Part shown: positions 1 through 7,264 of the stretch, in pieces
How the letters are laid out: each line of letters starts with the position of its first letter
Numbering within the stretch: position 1 is the stretch's first letter
Source of the DNA: Bacteroidales bacterium UBA2295
Lineage (GTDB): Bacteria > Bacteroidota > Bacteroidia > Bacteroidales > Tenuifilaceae
Assembly (NCBI GenBank): GCA_002345825.1
Contig: DDWD01000078.1
Coordinates: 26,245 to 36,208 of the forward strand
Direction of reading: 5' to 3'
Length of the DNA: 9,964 nucleotides
Notes under the pieces: generated by a model
Told to the model about the DNA's origin: nothing
Seen by the model: the letters and a program-made list of their open reading frames with translations, nothing else
The model's database searches: none
Program-made: the position numbers and the translations under genes

Positions 1-3000
1 ACCGTTGAGTACGATGTGTTTAAATTGACCAACTGGCATCTTGGCAAAGTTGGAAAATTCCGTTGCGATATTGCTTAGGGTGTTAATCTGATCTATTAGC
101 GAATCGGAAAATTTATCGAACATGCTGTCCCAATCGGGCTGGTTGTTCTTTTTGGCTCTTATTAGGTACTGCAAATTAAGCTTGATGGGGGTAAGCGGAT
201 TCTTTATCTCATGGGCAATCTGTTTGGCCATCTCCCGCCAAGCGCTTTGTCGTTGACTTTGAGCAAGTTTGTTAGCGCTTTCAGCAAGTTCAACAACCAT
301 TCGGTTGTATTCGGCAACTAGCTGTCCAAGTTCATCGTTACCCTCGTAGCTAATCGTTTCGTTATGCTTATCTAAATTTACTTTGCTCAACTTTTCTCGT
401 ATTAGCTCCAATGGTTTAGATATTTGATTGCTGATTACAATGGCAACAAAAATGGCGAAGAGGATCAGCAGTGCGTAAATATTAACTAGGGCAACAATAA
501 CAGAGAAAACCTCTTCCATGAACTCCCCTTGCCTGGTGAAGTAGGGCAGGTTGAGGTAAGCCACCATTTGGTTGCGATTGTTGAAAATGGGAGCGTAGGC
601 GGAAAGGTACTCCATTTTTCCAATCTGCTCGGTATGGATTAGCTTGGGGCTATATTTTGTAGATAGCTCGTAGTACGAAAGGGGGTGCATATCGGTACCA
701 ATGAGCTGGCGCTCAAAAACCTCTGGGCGAGAAGTTGCAATAAGTTCACCGTTGAGGCTGTAAAGATTTATATCCGAGCGTAATACATTGGACAGCTTGA
801 TTAGGTAATGTGTTAGATAATCGGTGTAGTCGGGGTGTATAACTTCCTGTGGCACCAAGTCATCTTCAATGTCAACTTTGGCTGATAGTAACTTTTCGTT
901 TAGGCTATCGTAGTTTTTGCTTTCGAACCCCTTTACGCTGTATGTAATGGTTACCATTCCAACCATGATGAGCGATAGGAAAATGAGTTGTACCATGCTG
1001 TACCTAATGCGGTTTTTTAGGCTGGGAACCCTAAAATTAAACCCAACAGGGATTCCCCCCAGCAATAGCCATAGGGTTACTACGATGTAGAAAAACAGGA
1101 ATACCCATGCGAACGATGCAGTTACATTGAACAGGTTGTCCTTTGGACGGCTCAGGAATAGTTCAATTTCACCATCATTCGAGTACATTAGATGGTTGTA
1201 GCTCTTGTTGTCGATAAATGTGTACAAGCTTGCCGAATCTGCCTCGTAGGTGTTGTACAATGGGTACTCGAAGTTGCCGGTTCGGGCAATTAGCTGTCCG
1301 TCGAAGTACTTGGCCGATGAGTATTTTGAAAATATTGAGCGTCCTGTAATATTGCCATCCAAAAGCAATTCGGGGTAACCAAGGAGCTCGCGACTAAGCT
1401 TTGAATCGAGTTCGAGGTATATGCAAATCTCCTCTCCATCGGGCAAAACGTACTCAATCATTCCGAGGTAGCTAATGCGTCCATTCTGATTGTTTAGGTG
1501 GTAGAAACTGGTACCAGGAATGCGCATCCCATACTCATTAAGCATATCTTCAAAAAAACTGAAGCATCCCAACATCTCGCCTGTATTCTCGAGATAGATG
1601 TTGGATCGGCTCATGCAAACGGTAATCTGAAAATCATACTTTTTGAGGTAGCTGTTCAGGTAATTTTCGTTTAGGTGCGTGTAAAGATCGCCCTCGTGGG
1701 TTGATATATTATCGAGGTAGAACATAATGTTCTCATCAGCATACATCCTTCGGGTCATCTGTGGGAAGATAACTTCTGCCACAGGATCGCGCTCGTTGGC
1801 CAGGTTTATGGCCAAAATTTTACGAACCTCTTTGTCCTTATTCTCAGAGTTAGTCGATACTACCAGCACGGTGTATGTCGATAACAGTAATATAAGTGCT
1901 AAAAATAGATTTGCATTTAGCGCTTTGGTGGGCTTGAAAAAATATTGAATAAGACCAATTACCCCAATGATTAATGCAATGCCGTAAACCGAAGGGAACT
2001 CGATAAATATTCCCATTGCAGCTATTATAATTACTACAACAGAGCCCCATAAAGCAAATCTGTGCCTTCGGGAAAACCCTTTTAGCATGTGTGATGCGCA
2101 AAAAATGCAAAGAATTGCGCTAACGAACCATAGCGACACCACCAGGTAGGCAACCGCAGAGTAAATTGAAAGGTTGAATATTCGGTATGCCTCAAGGGTA
2201 ATGGTTGAGTTGTGAACCAGTATGGCGATTAGGCTATTGGTTACAAATAGCGTAATTGTGGAAATAGATGCAAAAAGTAATCCCAAGGCAATACTAAGCT
2301 TATTACTCCTTGGTTTGGAAAATCGAACAGCCCTGTGTGTGTATGCTATGATACCAAAAACAATTGCCGTATTGATAAGCAAATCGCCTAGTGAAGGAGC
2401 AAGGGAAGAGTAGGCAAATATTTCGGGGCTAAAAAGTTTCCAGCTCCCCTGAGGGATAATTTGCCAATGCAAAAGGATAAACCTCAGCCCCCCTAGCGAC
2501 AGCGTCAATAGTGTAACGCTCAAAACCTTTACTTTCCTTAGCGATCGTAGCCAAAACAGACTGTAGATGGCAAACAGCAGCAAAATAAATCCAAGGTGAT
2601 ATAGGAACGATTCAAAGTTCTCTCTTTCCACCTCAAAATCGCGCGGGATATAGCTAAGGTAAAATATTGGTGAATTGCCAAATAGCGTAACGGGGAACGA
2701 GCCGTTTAGCGATATTGGCGATAGGTTGTAGTCTTCTAAAAAATCGATGGAATGATGGAACTCGTTTTGCAGAAACTTATTTTGATACGGATAAATGTAG
2801 CGCAGCTTAACAAGCAGCAGGCCTTTTATGTCGTCGCGGGCAATCCAGTACGATATGCACCAGGTGTTTTGAACCTTCACCAATTTATTTGAGAGTTCCT
2901 CTACGTGGCCAATCTCCATGTTTTCCGACCAGAACTCGAGAACATCATCCTTGAAAAGGAATATGGCTAGTCCCTCTTTCTGTAAGGTTTCCCATTTGGC

Positions 3001-3240
3001 TTCCGATAGCATGCCAAATGCATTGATAAAACCATTGTCGTAGGCCTCGTTTATCAAATCCTTGGTCACCTGCATCCCCACGTTGGTGCGCTCCATGATG
3101 ATATCCTTTGCGCGCGAAATTTGTGGGGGACTAGCTAGCTTGCGAGTAAGTATTTGCGATGTGAAGGGAATTGTAGCAAATGATGCTATGGATAGCAGCA
3201 AGGCTATAGCTACAATAATTTTAATGCTCCTGTTACTCAC
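1..3240 (-). CDS. Large NtrY-like membrane sensor histidine kinase, 3' end missing
   Basis: The minus strand is open from a GTG at 3238-3240 to position 1 with no stop: 1080 residues are present and the C-terminus is cut off by the window. In order: a signal-anchor segment (about residues 6-27); an extracytoplasmic stretch to about 205; a polytopic block of roughly eight hydrophobic segments (about 211-461); a large extracytoplasmic region (462-705); a helix at about 706-730 and another at about 743-767; a Cache-like sensor stretch (768-905); a helix at about 908-933; HAMP (about 934-985); and HisKA with the H-box QIAHEIKNPLTPIK, phospho-acceptor His1010. The N, G1 and G2 boxes of the ATPase domain must lie beyond position 1. 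The H-box ending in NPLTPIK is typical of NtrY-type kinases, which sense at the membrane and phosphorylate an NtrC-family regulator; no partner regulator is visible. The GTG start is preferred because an in-frame TAG lies about 85 bases upstream with no ATG between, and the next ATG (about 3096) would remove the first membrane segment. It follows rlmH by 92 bases on the same strand, so co-transcription is possible. Kinase call firm; ligand unknown. Confidence 0.93.
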   Translation of the reverse strand, partial: MSNRSIKIIVAIALLLSIASFATIPFTSQILTRKLASPPQISRAKDIIMERTNVGMQVTKDLINEAYDNGFINAFGMLSEAKWETLQKEGLAIFLFKDDVLEFWSENMEIGHVEELSNKLVKVQNTWCISYWIARDDIKGLLLVKLRYIYPYQNKFLQNEFHHSIDFLEDYNLSPISLNGSFPVTLFGNSPIFYLSYIPRDFEVERENFESFLYHLGFILLLFAIYSLFWLRSLRKVKVLSVTLLTLSLGGLRFILLHWQIIPQGSWKLFSPEIFAYSSLAPSLGDLLINTAIVFGIIAYTHRAVRFSKPRSNKLSIALGLLFASISTITLFVTNSLIAILVHNSTITLEAYRIFNLSIYSAVAYLVVSLWFVSAILCIFCASHMLKGFSRRHRFALWGSVVVIIIAAMGIFIEFPSVYGIALIIGVIGLIQYFFKPTKALNANLFLALILLLSTYTVLVVSTNSENKDKEVRKILAINLANERDPVAEVIFPQMTRRMYADENIMFYLDNISTHEGDLYTHLNENYLNSYLKKYDFQITVCMSRSNIYLENTGEMLGCFSFFEDMLNEYGMRIPGTSFYHLNNQNGRISYLGMIEYVLPDGEEICIYLELDSKLSRELLGYPELLLDGNITGRSIFSKYSSAKYFDGQLIARTGNFEYPLYNTYEADSASLYTFIDNKSYNHLMYSNDGEIELFLSRPKDNLFNVTASFAWVFLFFYIVVTLWLLLGGIPVGFNFRVPSLKNRIRYSMVQLIFLSLIMVGMVTITYSVKGFESKNYDSLNEKLLSAKVDIEDDLVPQEVIHPDYTDYLTHYLIKLSNVLRSDINLYSLNGELIATSRPEVFERQLIGTDMHPLSYYELSTKYSPKLIHTEQIGKMEYLSAYAPIFNNRNQMVAYLNLPYFTRQGEFMEEVFSVIVALVNIYALLILFAIFVAIVISNQISKPLELIREKLSKVNLDKHNETISYEGNDELGQLVAEYNRMVVELAESANKLAQSQRQSAWREMAKQIAHEIKNPLTPIKLNLQYLIRAKKNNQPDWDSMFDKFSDSLIDQINTLSNIATEFSNFAKMPVGQFKHIVLNG

Positions 3241-3332
3241 AATGCTTGTTTTAAAAAAGTTTCCCTGTGGTTGCGATTTGCTTCGTGCTATGTATTGTCT
3301 GGTATTAGCAAAAATCGCACCGAACTATACCG

Positions 3333-3806
3333 CTACTCATGGTGATAAGGCTCTCCCCTTAAAATTGTCATTGACCGATACACCTGTTCAACCAGTATGA
3401 GGCGAATCATTTGATGAGAAAAAGTAAGCCTCGACATCGATATTTGCTCGTTTACAGTTTGCTTAATCGTGTCAGATACTCCATAAGCACCACCAATTAC
3501 AAAAATAAGTTCTTTTGCCCCGCTAATCATCTTGCTTTCTATCAACGTTGAAAGCTCAATGGAAGTATATTCCTTTCCTCTTTCGTCGAGAAGAATTGTG
3601 TGGGCATCCTTACTCAGCGCATTGTTAAGCAACTCCTCCTCTTTCTGAATAAGTTGAGCAGTAGTTAGGTTTTTGCTATTTTTCACATCGGGGATGATTT
3701 GTAGCTCAACCTTAATATATCGCTTTAAGCGCTTAAGATACTCTTCAATCCCGTGGCTAACGAACCCGCTGTTGGTTTTGCCAATGGCCAAAATTGTTAT
3801 CTTCAC
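3333..3806 (-). CDS. rlmH: 23S rRNA (pseudouridine(1915)-N3)-methyltransferase RlmH
   Basis: The product is a complete 157-residue protein, the usual length for this SPOUT-class enzyme. It uses S-adenosylmethionine to N3-methylate pseudouridine 1915 in helix 69 of 23S rRNA on assembled 70S ribosomes and works as a homodimer. Visible family motifs are an N-terminal KITILAIGKT strand, LDERGK (73-78), the SAM-binding loop IGGAYG (104-109), the trefoil-knot helix LTFSHQMIRLILVEQVYR (127-144) and the C-terminal GEPYHH (151-156). The start codon is GTG: no in-frame ATG occurs between it and the upstream in-frame stop, and it places the canonical KI-L--IGKT at the N-terminus. The gene is divergent from the DUF4783/nadC group and 92 bases upstream of the large kinase on the same strand. 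A candidate promoter lies about 35 bases upstream. Confidence 0.97.
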   Translation of the reverse strand: MKITILAIGKTNSGFVSHGIEEYLKRLKRYIKVELQIIPDVKNSKNLTTAQLIQKEEELLNNALSKDAHTILLDERGKEYTSIELSTLIESKMISGAKELIFVIGGAYGVSDTIKQTVNEQISMSRLTFSHQMIRLILVEQVYRSMTILRGEPYHHE

Positions 3807-3841
3807 GTTGGGATAGTTCTTCAGTTTAAATTCAATTAAAG

Positions 3842-3874
3842 GTAAAATAACGATTTAAAAATATTATCTCCAAA
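3842..3874 (-). promoter_or_regulatory. Candidate Bacteroidota promoter for rlmH
   Basis: On the minus strand a TTTG (plus-strand CAAA at 3871-3874) is followed after exactly 21 bases by TATTTTAC (plus-strand 3842-3849). This partly matches the Bacteroidota sigma-ABfr consensus TTTG, 19-21 bases, TAnnTTTG: the -33 box is perfect and the -7 box keeps TA and TT but not the final TG. It lies about 35 bases upstream of the rlmH GTG. In such AT-rich DNA chance matches are common, so this is a suggestion. Confidence 0.3.
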
Positions 3875-3921
3875 ATTGTTTGGTTTTACTTCGGTTTAGC
3901 TGTTAGCCAGTAGTTTTGCGA

Positions 3922-4004
3922 ATGGTTTTTATGGTTTTCAATTAGGTTCACTAGGTTTTTGCGCTATAAAAATATTTATAAACGTAGAACCATACTCAAC
4001 CATA
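3922..4004. repeat. Cluster of GGTT/AACC short repeats flanking an AT palindrome
   Basis: On the left are two copies of ATGGTT (3922, 3931; spacing 9) and two of TAGGTT (3943, 3952; spacing 9). In the centre is the palindrome TATAAA-AATA-TTTATA (3965-3980). On the right are two copies of AACCATA (3988, 3998; spacing 10), the inverse of the left-hand TATGGTT-like motif. The spacing of 9-10 bases puts each pair on nearly the same face of the helix, as expected for a regulator bound as a multimer. The repeats are seen directly; a binding function is inference. They sit midway between the two divergent genes. Short repeats of this kind can arise by chance in AT-rich spacers. Confidence 0.35.
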
Positions 4005-4072
4005 AGAATCAAAAATTTACTGGAGGATTAGATACAACAGATTTTGAAATGGCTTTGCAAAACAGATCTATT

Positions 4073-4103
4073 TTTGTTACCTTTACAAATAGCCGTAAAA
4101 TTG
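4073..4103 (+). promoter_or_regulatory. Candidate Bacteroidota promoter for the DUF4783-nadC-yihY-pdxH group
   Basis: TTTG (4073-4076), a 19-base spacer, then TAAAATTG (4096-4103), which matches TAnnTTTG at five of six fixed positions. Spacing and boxes fit the primary sigma factor consensus of Bacteroidota. Transcription would begin near 4110, giving a leader of about 165 bases before the DUF4783 start. A second, poorer -7-like box (TACATTTT, 4191-4198) lies nearer the gene but has no clear -33 partner. Confidence 0.4.
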
Positions 4104-4278
4104 CACCCCAAAATTTGGCAACAAATTACGTGTTGTAATTATTATTGATGCTTGTTTCAATGCATTATTTATGCGAACAGTATTAGGGCATACATTTTGT
4201 TGCACCTAGTCTTCTAATTTAGGTTTTACCTGTTTTTTGATAATCACGCTAAACCTTAACAGTAATAACGAGATGAAT

Positions 4279-4683
4279 ATGAAGAGTCGAATGATAACCC
4301 TTGTGGCCACAATTGCAATAGCCATAGGTTTTAGCAGTTTTATACCCAGAGCATCAACCGATAGTTTTCTCGAAACTATAACCAAAATTTTCAAGGAAGG
4401 TAACTCGAGCGAGTTGGCTAAGCATCTAAACCCAACGGTTGAGTTGGAATTGCTTGAGGAGGAAAATATCTACAGCAAGGCCCAAGCCGAGTTGTTGCTA
4501 AAAGATTTTTTTAATCGTAACAAACCTACCTCGTTTAGGATAAACCATCAGGGGAACAAGGGGAGCACTAGTTTTGCCATTGGTACGCTGGTTACCCAAT
4601 CGGGGAGCTACAGGGTATCGGTATTTATGAAAACAGATAAGAGTAAGTTACTTATCCACCAACTCCGAATTGAGCATAGCTGA
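4279..4683 (+). CDS. Secreted DUF4783 domain protein
   Basis: A small protein of 134 residues from the ATG at 4279. Its N-terminus is a clear export signal: basic MKSR, then the hydrophobic stretch ITLVATIAIAIGF to about residue 22, then FIPRAS where cleavage is plausible. The mature part of about 110 residues is a mixed alpha/beta chain beginning DSFLETITKIFKEGNSSELA and containing LNPTVELELLEEENIYSKAQAE and a strand-rich C-terminal half. This matches my memory of DUF4783, a Bacteroidota family with an NTF2-like (SnoaL-like) fold and no proven function. The fold usually binds small ligands or acts as an accessory domain, and no catalytic set is evident. Starts at 4237 or 4273 are in frame; 4279 or 4273 is preferred because 4237 puts twelve polar residues before the signal peptide. 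It is first in a plus-strand group, 61 bases before nadC; no strong promoter separates them, so co-transcription is likely. Confidence 0.8.
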   Translation: MKSRMITLVATIAIAIGFSSFIPRASTDSFLETITKIFKEGNSSELAKHLNPTVELELLEEENIYSKAQAELLLKDFFNRNKPTSFRINHQGNKGSTSFAIGTLVTQSGSYRVSVFMKTDKSKLLIHQLRIEHS

Positions 4684-4744
4684 TAGCCTGTCGGTTCAAT
4701 TTTATTGCTATTTTCGCATCCTAATTCCAAAATCATCTACCTAA

Positions 4745-5581
4745 ATGTCATTTCAAGACAAGTTAATTGATATTGCTATTGCTGAGGATATTGGCGATGG
4801 CGATCATTCGTCACTTTCCTGTATTCCTCATGATGCAACGGGAGAAGTACGGCTTATGCTAAAGGACTCGGGCATATTGGCCGGAGTTGAAATAGCTCAG
4901 CGTATTTATCAGCGAATTGATAATCAGATTAATTTTACGCCTTTCCTTTCCGATGGAGCATCGGTTAATCGCGGCGATATTGCCTTTAGTGCAATGGGTA
5001 GTGTACACTCATTGTTGCAAGCCGAGAGGATTGTGCTTAATGTGATGCAGCGAATGAGTGGAATTGCTACTCAAACCAATGAGTACGTGAAGCGCATTGA
5101 AGGAACCCGGGCCAAAGTACTTGATACACGCAAAACCACCCCTGGAATGCGTGTGTTCGATAAGCTGGCAGTTCGAATAGGCGGGGGGCACAACCACCGC
5201 ATGGGGCTTTACGATATGATTATGCTTAAGGATAACCACGTAGATTTTGCAGGGGGCATAACACAGGCAATCCAAAAGGCAAACGATTATCTTAAATCAA
5301 CAGGTAAAACTATTGACATTGAGATAGAAACTCGTAATTTTGATGAGATTCAGCAGGTTCTTGAGGTTGGGGGTGTTAAGCGAATAATGCTCGATAACTT
5401 TAGTGTTGAGCAAACCCGTAAGGCCGTTGAGCTAATCGATGGCCGATTTGAAGTGGAGTCGTCAGGGGGGATAACCCTTGAGACAATTCGTGGATATGCC
5501 GAAACTGGCGTCGATTTTATTTCGGTTGGGGCGCTTACTCACCAGATCAGGAGCTTAGATATGAACCTTAAAAAGGTATAG
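4745..5581 (+). CDS. nadC: Nicotinate-nucleotide diphosphorylase (carboxylating), quinolinate phosphoribosyltransferase
   Basis: A complete 278-residue enzyme of typical length. It converts quinolinate plus PRPP to nicotinate mononucleotide, CO2 and pyrophosphate, the entry point of de novo NAD synthesis in the cytoplasm. The N-terminal open-face sandwich domain begins with AEDIGDGD (13-20). The barrel contains ERIVLN (94-99), DTRKTTPGMR (127-136, with Lys130 binding substrate), GGGHNHRMGLYD (146-157), KDNH (162-165), EIE (193-195), MLDN (215-218), SSGG (239-242) and the C-terminal GVDFISVGALTH (255-266). All catalytic and phosphate-binding motifs look intact. No nadA or nadB is visible, so the quinolinate supply lies elsewhere. 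It lies 61 bases after the DUF4783 gene and 20 bases before the YihY gene, probably in one operon with them. Confidence 0.98.
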   Translation: MSFQDKLIDIAIAEDIGDGDHSSLSCIPHDATGEVRLMLKDSGILAGVEIAQRIYQRIDNQINFTPFLSDGASVNRGDIAFSAMGSVHSLLQAERIVLNVMQRMSGIATQTNEYVKRIEGTRAKVLDTRKTTPGMRVFDKLAVRIGGGHNHRMGLYDMIMLKDNHVDFAGGITQAIQKANDYLKSTGKTIDIEIETRNFDEIQQVLEVGGVKRIMLDNFSVEQTRKAVELIDGRFEVESSGGITLETIRGYAETGVDFISVGALTHQIRSLDMNLKKV

Positions 5582-5601
5582 CTAACCCAAAATTTGAAGC
5601 A

Positions 5602-6591
5602 ATGCCCACAAAGCATAAATGGAAAAAGAGGCTCAATGAATTATTCAGGCGATTCACCATTTATGTTAAGCTTGCCGTACGTAAAGCCAAACGCATTAGT
5701 TTTATTGGTTTCGATGGGGTTCCCATTTACGATGTGGTTGTCTTTTTTGGTCGTGGATTGATTCGCGGCAGCATAACCACCAGAGCTTCGGCAGTGGCTT
5801 TCGACTTTTTTGTGGCGATTTTCCCATCCATCATTTTCCTGTTTACGCTAATACCCCTAATCCCCGTAGATAATTTCCAGCAGCAGCTACTCGACCTGGT
5901 TGAGGAGCTGTTACCAATAACCACCTTTTCGCTTGTTGAGAGCACCTTGACAGAGGTTGTAACCCAGCGTAGCTGGGGCTTACTATCTTTTGGTTTTATT
6001 GCCGCTTTGTTTTTTGCCCATAACGGTGTTAGCTCCCTAATCGATGCTTTTAACGCAACGCATCACACCATCGAAACCCGAGGATTTGTTAATCAGCATA
6101 TTATAGCCTTTCTTTTAACGTTCTTGTTGCCGTTGCTGCTTACCCTTGGCGTTATGTTAGTTCTTTTTGGGCAGATCTCTCTCGATTTTTTGGTGCAAAA
6201 AGAGATACTTAAGCTAAACTTTACCTACTACATGATTGTTGTAATCAGGTGGTTTGTTATAATTTGCCTGTTCTTTTTCTCCATATCGTTGCTTTACTAT
6301 ATGGCACCCGCCAAGCGAACCAAGTTCAGATTTATATCGGCAGGTTCTATTACGGCCACTGCTATGATACTAGTAACCTCTTTAGGTTTCTCGTTTTATG
6401 TTAACAATTTTGGGCAATACAACAAGCTATACGGTTCTATTGGAAGCCTTTTGGCACTTATGATTTGGATTTTTTTCAATGCCATTGGCCTTATTGTTGG
6501 TTTTGAGATAAATGCCAGCATCTCATCGGCCAAAAGAAGTTTGAGTAAAAAGCTAAGCGATGAAGAAACTAAGCATATCGGACATTCGTAG
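5602..6591 (+). CDS. YihY/BrkB family inner membrane protein
   Basis: A 329-residue polytopic membrane protein of normal family length (UPF0761, YihY/virulence factor BrkB). The first 40 or so residues are very basic and probably cytoplasmic. The first family motif, RASAVAFDFFVAIFPSIIFL, starts at residue 61 in the first membrane helix. Further helices are at about 126-146, 165-190, 208-233 and 245-268. The last is preceded by the family signature YGSIGSLLALMIWIFF (277-292) and followed by GLIVGFEINA (296-305), matching the usual Y-G-S...G-x-E-x-N-A ending. The C-terminus is short and charged. Members have been proposed as transporters or RNase BN, but the RNase BN assignment proved wrong and the function is unsettled. 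The start lies 20 bases after the nadC stop. The end overlaps the pdxH start by 32 bases, which suggests translational coupling. Family call is firm; role unknown. Confidence 0.93.
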   Translation: MPTKHKWKKRLNELFRRFTIYVKLAVRKAKRISFIGFDGVPIYDVVVFFGRGLIRGSITTRASAVAFDFFVAIFPSIIFLFTLIPLIPVDNFQQQLLDLVEELLPITTFSLVESTLTEVVTQRSWGLLSFGFIAALFFAHNGVSSLIDAFNATHHTIETRGFVNQHIIAFLLTFLLPLLLTLGVMLVLFGQISLDFLVQKEILKLNFTYYMIVVIRWFVIICLFFFSISLLYYMAPAKRTKFRFISAGSITATAMILVTSLGFSFYVNNFGQYNKLYGSIGSLLALMIWIFFNAIGLIVGFEINASISSAKRSLSKKLSDEETKHIGHS

Positions 6592-7204
6592 CGATTACAA
6601 TTTAAGAAGTTTAAGTGAAGTAGATATAGAAAAGGATCCAGTAATCCTTTTTCAACAGTGGCTAACGGAAGCAATTGAGGCGCAATGCAACGAGCCTACG
6701 GCAATGACCCTTGCTACAAGCACATTCGACGGTAAACCATCCGCACGATTGGTGCTGCTTAAAGATGTTAGCGCTGAGGGATTCACTTTTTTTACAAACT
6801 ACGATAGCAAAAAGGGCAAGCAAATACTGCAAAATCCATATGGTGCTATCGTTTTCTTTTGGCCCGAACTAGAGCGGCAAGTTCGTATTGAGGGATTAAT
6901 TAAAAAAACTAGCGAAGCTCTTTCCGATAAGTATTTCCGAACCCGTCCCGCAAAGAGCAAGATAGGTGCGTGGGCTTCGCCTCAAAGTCAGGTTATTCCC
7001 AGCCGGAAGTATCTCGAAAACTTGAAATCCGATTTTCAGGAAGAATTCTCTGGCAAGGCAATTTCTCGTCCGCCCAACTGGGGTGGCTACACCCTAATTC
7101 CCAATGTTATTGAGTTTTGGCAAGGCCGAACCAATCGATTGCACGATAGAATTCAGTTTAGCTTGCTTAACGAGGTGTGGGAGATAGATAGGCTTGCACC
7201 GTAA
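6560..7204 (+). CDS. pdxH: Pyridoxamine/pyridoxine 5'-phosphate oxidase
   Basis: A complete 214-residue FMN flavoenzyme of standard length that oxidises pyridoxine or pyridoxamine 5'-phosphate with O2 to pyridoxal 5'-phosphate, the last step of PLP synthesis and salvage. Motifs: SARLVLLK (61-68), GFTFFTNYDSKKGKQ (74-88, FMN phosphate contacts), NPYGAIVFFWPELERQVRIEG (92-112; RQVR binds FMN), RPAKSKIGAWASPQS (129-143), RPPNWGGY (170-177), and the family signature IEFWQGRTNRLHDR (184-197) with the C-terminal RLAP (211-214). The start codon lies inside the end of the YihY gene (32-base overlap, different frame). The following codons give the usual N-terminal RSDYNLRSLSE segment, so the start is well supported. 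It is the last gene of the plus-strand group and is followed directly by a strong terminator. The gene needs oxygen for activity, hinting at at least microaerobic life. Confidence 0.98.
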   Translation: MKKLSISDIRSDYNLRSLSEVDIEKDPVILFQQWLTEAIEAQCNEPTAMTLATSTFDGKPSARLVLLKDVSAEGFTFFTNYDSKKGKQILQNPYGAIVFFWPELERQVRIEGLIKKTSEALSDKYFRTRPAKSKIGAWASPQSQVIPSRKYLENLKSDFQEEFSGKAISRPPNWGGYTLIPNVIEFWQGRTNRLHDRIQFSLLNEVWEIDRLAP

Positions 7205-7211
7205 CGATAAC

Positions 7212-7246
7212 AAAAAAGTGCGGAGATAAATCCCCGCACTTTTTTT
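7212..7246. terminator. Bidirectional rho-independent terminator between pdxH and the glutamine synthetase gene
   Basis: A run of six A (7212-7217) is followed by GTGCGG (7218-7223), a 10-base loop and the perfect complement CCGCAC (7234-7239), then seven T (7240-7246). The A and T runs can extend the stem. Read on either strand the hairpin is followed by a T-run, so it can stop both the pdxH operon (stop at 7204) and the opposing glutamine synthetase gene (stop at 7265). Confidence 0.93.
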
Positions 7247-7264
7247 ATTTCTAAGCCCAATTGC

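Larger units (their letters stand above)
3807..4278. other. Long AT-rich divergent intergenic region
   Basis: About 470 bases separate the start of rlmH (minus) from the preferred start of the DUF4783 gene (plus). No reading frame here looks coding: the best ATG frame (4049-4138, plus) has only 29 codons and resembles nothing I know. I see no tRNA cloverleaf or known riboswitch. It contains candidate promoters facing both ways (3842-3874 minus; 4073-4103 plus) and a cluster of short GGTT/AACC repeats around a palindrome (3922-4004). The size is generous for a promoter region, so an unannotated small RNA or regulator sites are possible, but nothing here proves one. Confidence 0.7.

Noticed and set aside
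1727..2110. Short open frames on both strands (1727-1948 plus, 1850-2110 minus)
   Set aside because: Both lie inside the continuous kinase frame and are out of its frame; no recognisable protein family.
3062..3400. Plus-strand open frame of 112 codons
   Set aside because: It lies antisense across the start of the large kinase, the gap and the end of rlmH; its product has no recognisable motif, and both overlapped genes are well supported.
3880..4050. Possible tRNA or small RNA in the AT-rich spacer (GGTTCA-like string at 3945)
   Set aside because: No acceptor, D or anticodon stems can be drawn around it, and no terminator-like hairpin is present.
4049..4138. 29-codon plus-strand frame in the long intergenic region
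   Set aside because: The GGAGG at 4022-4026 is about 20 bases before the ATG, too far to be a ribosome site; the predicted peptide is unremarkable and a candidate promoter lies inside the frame.
4709..4716. TATTTTCG, a -7-like box between the DUF4783 gene and nadC
   Set aside because: No TTTG-like box 19-21 bases upstream, so a separate nadC promoter is not supported.
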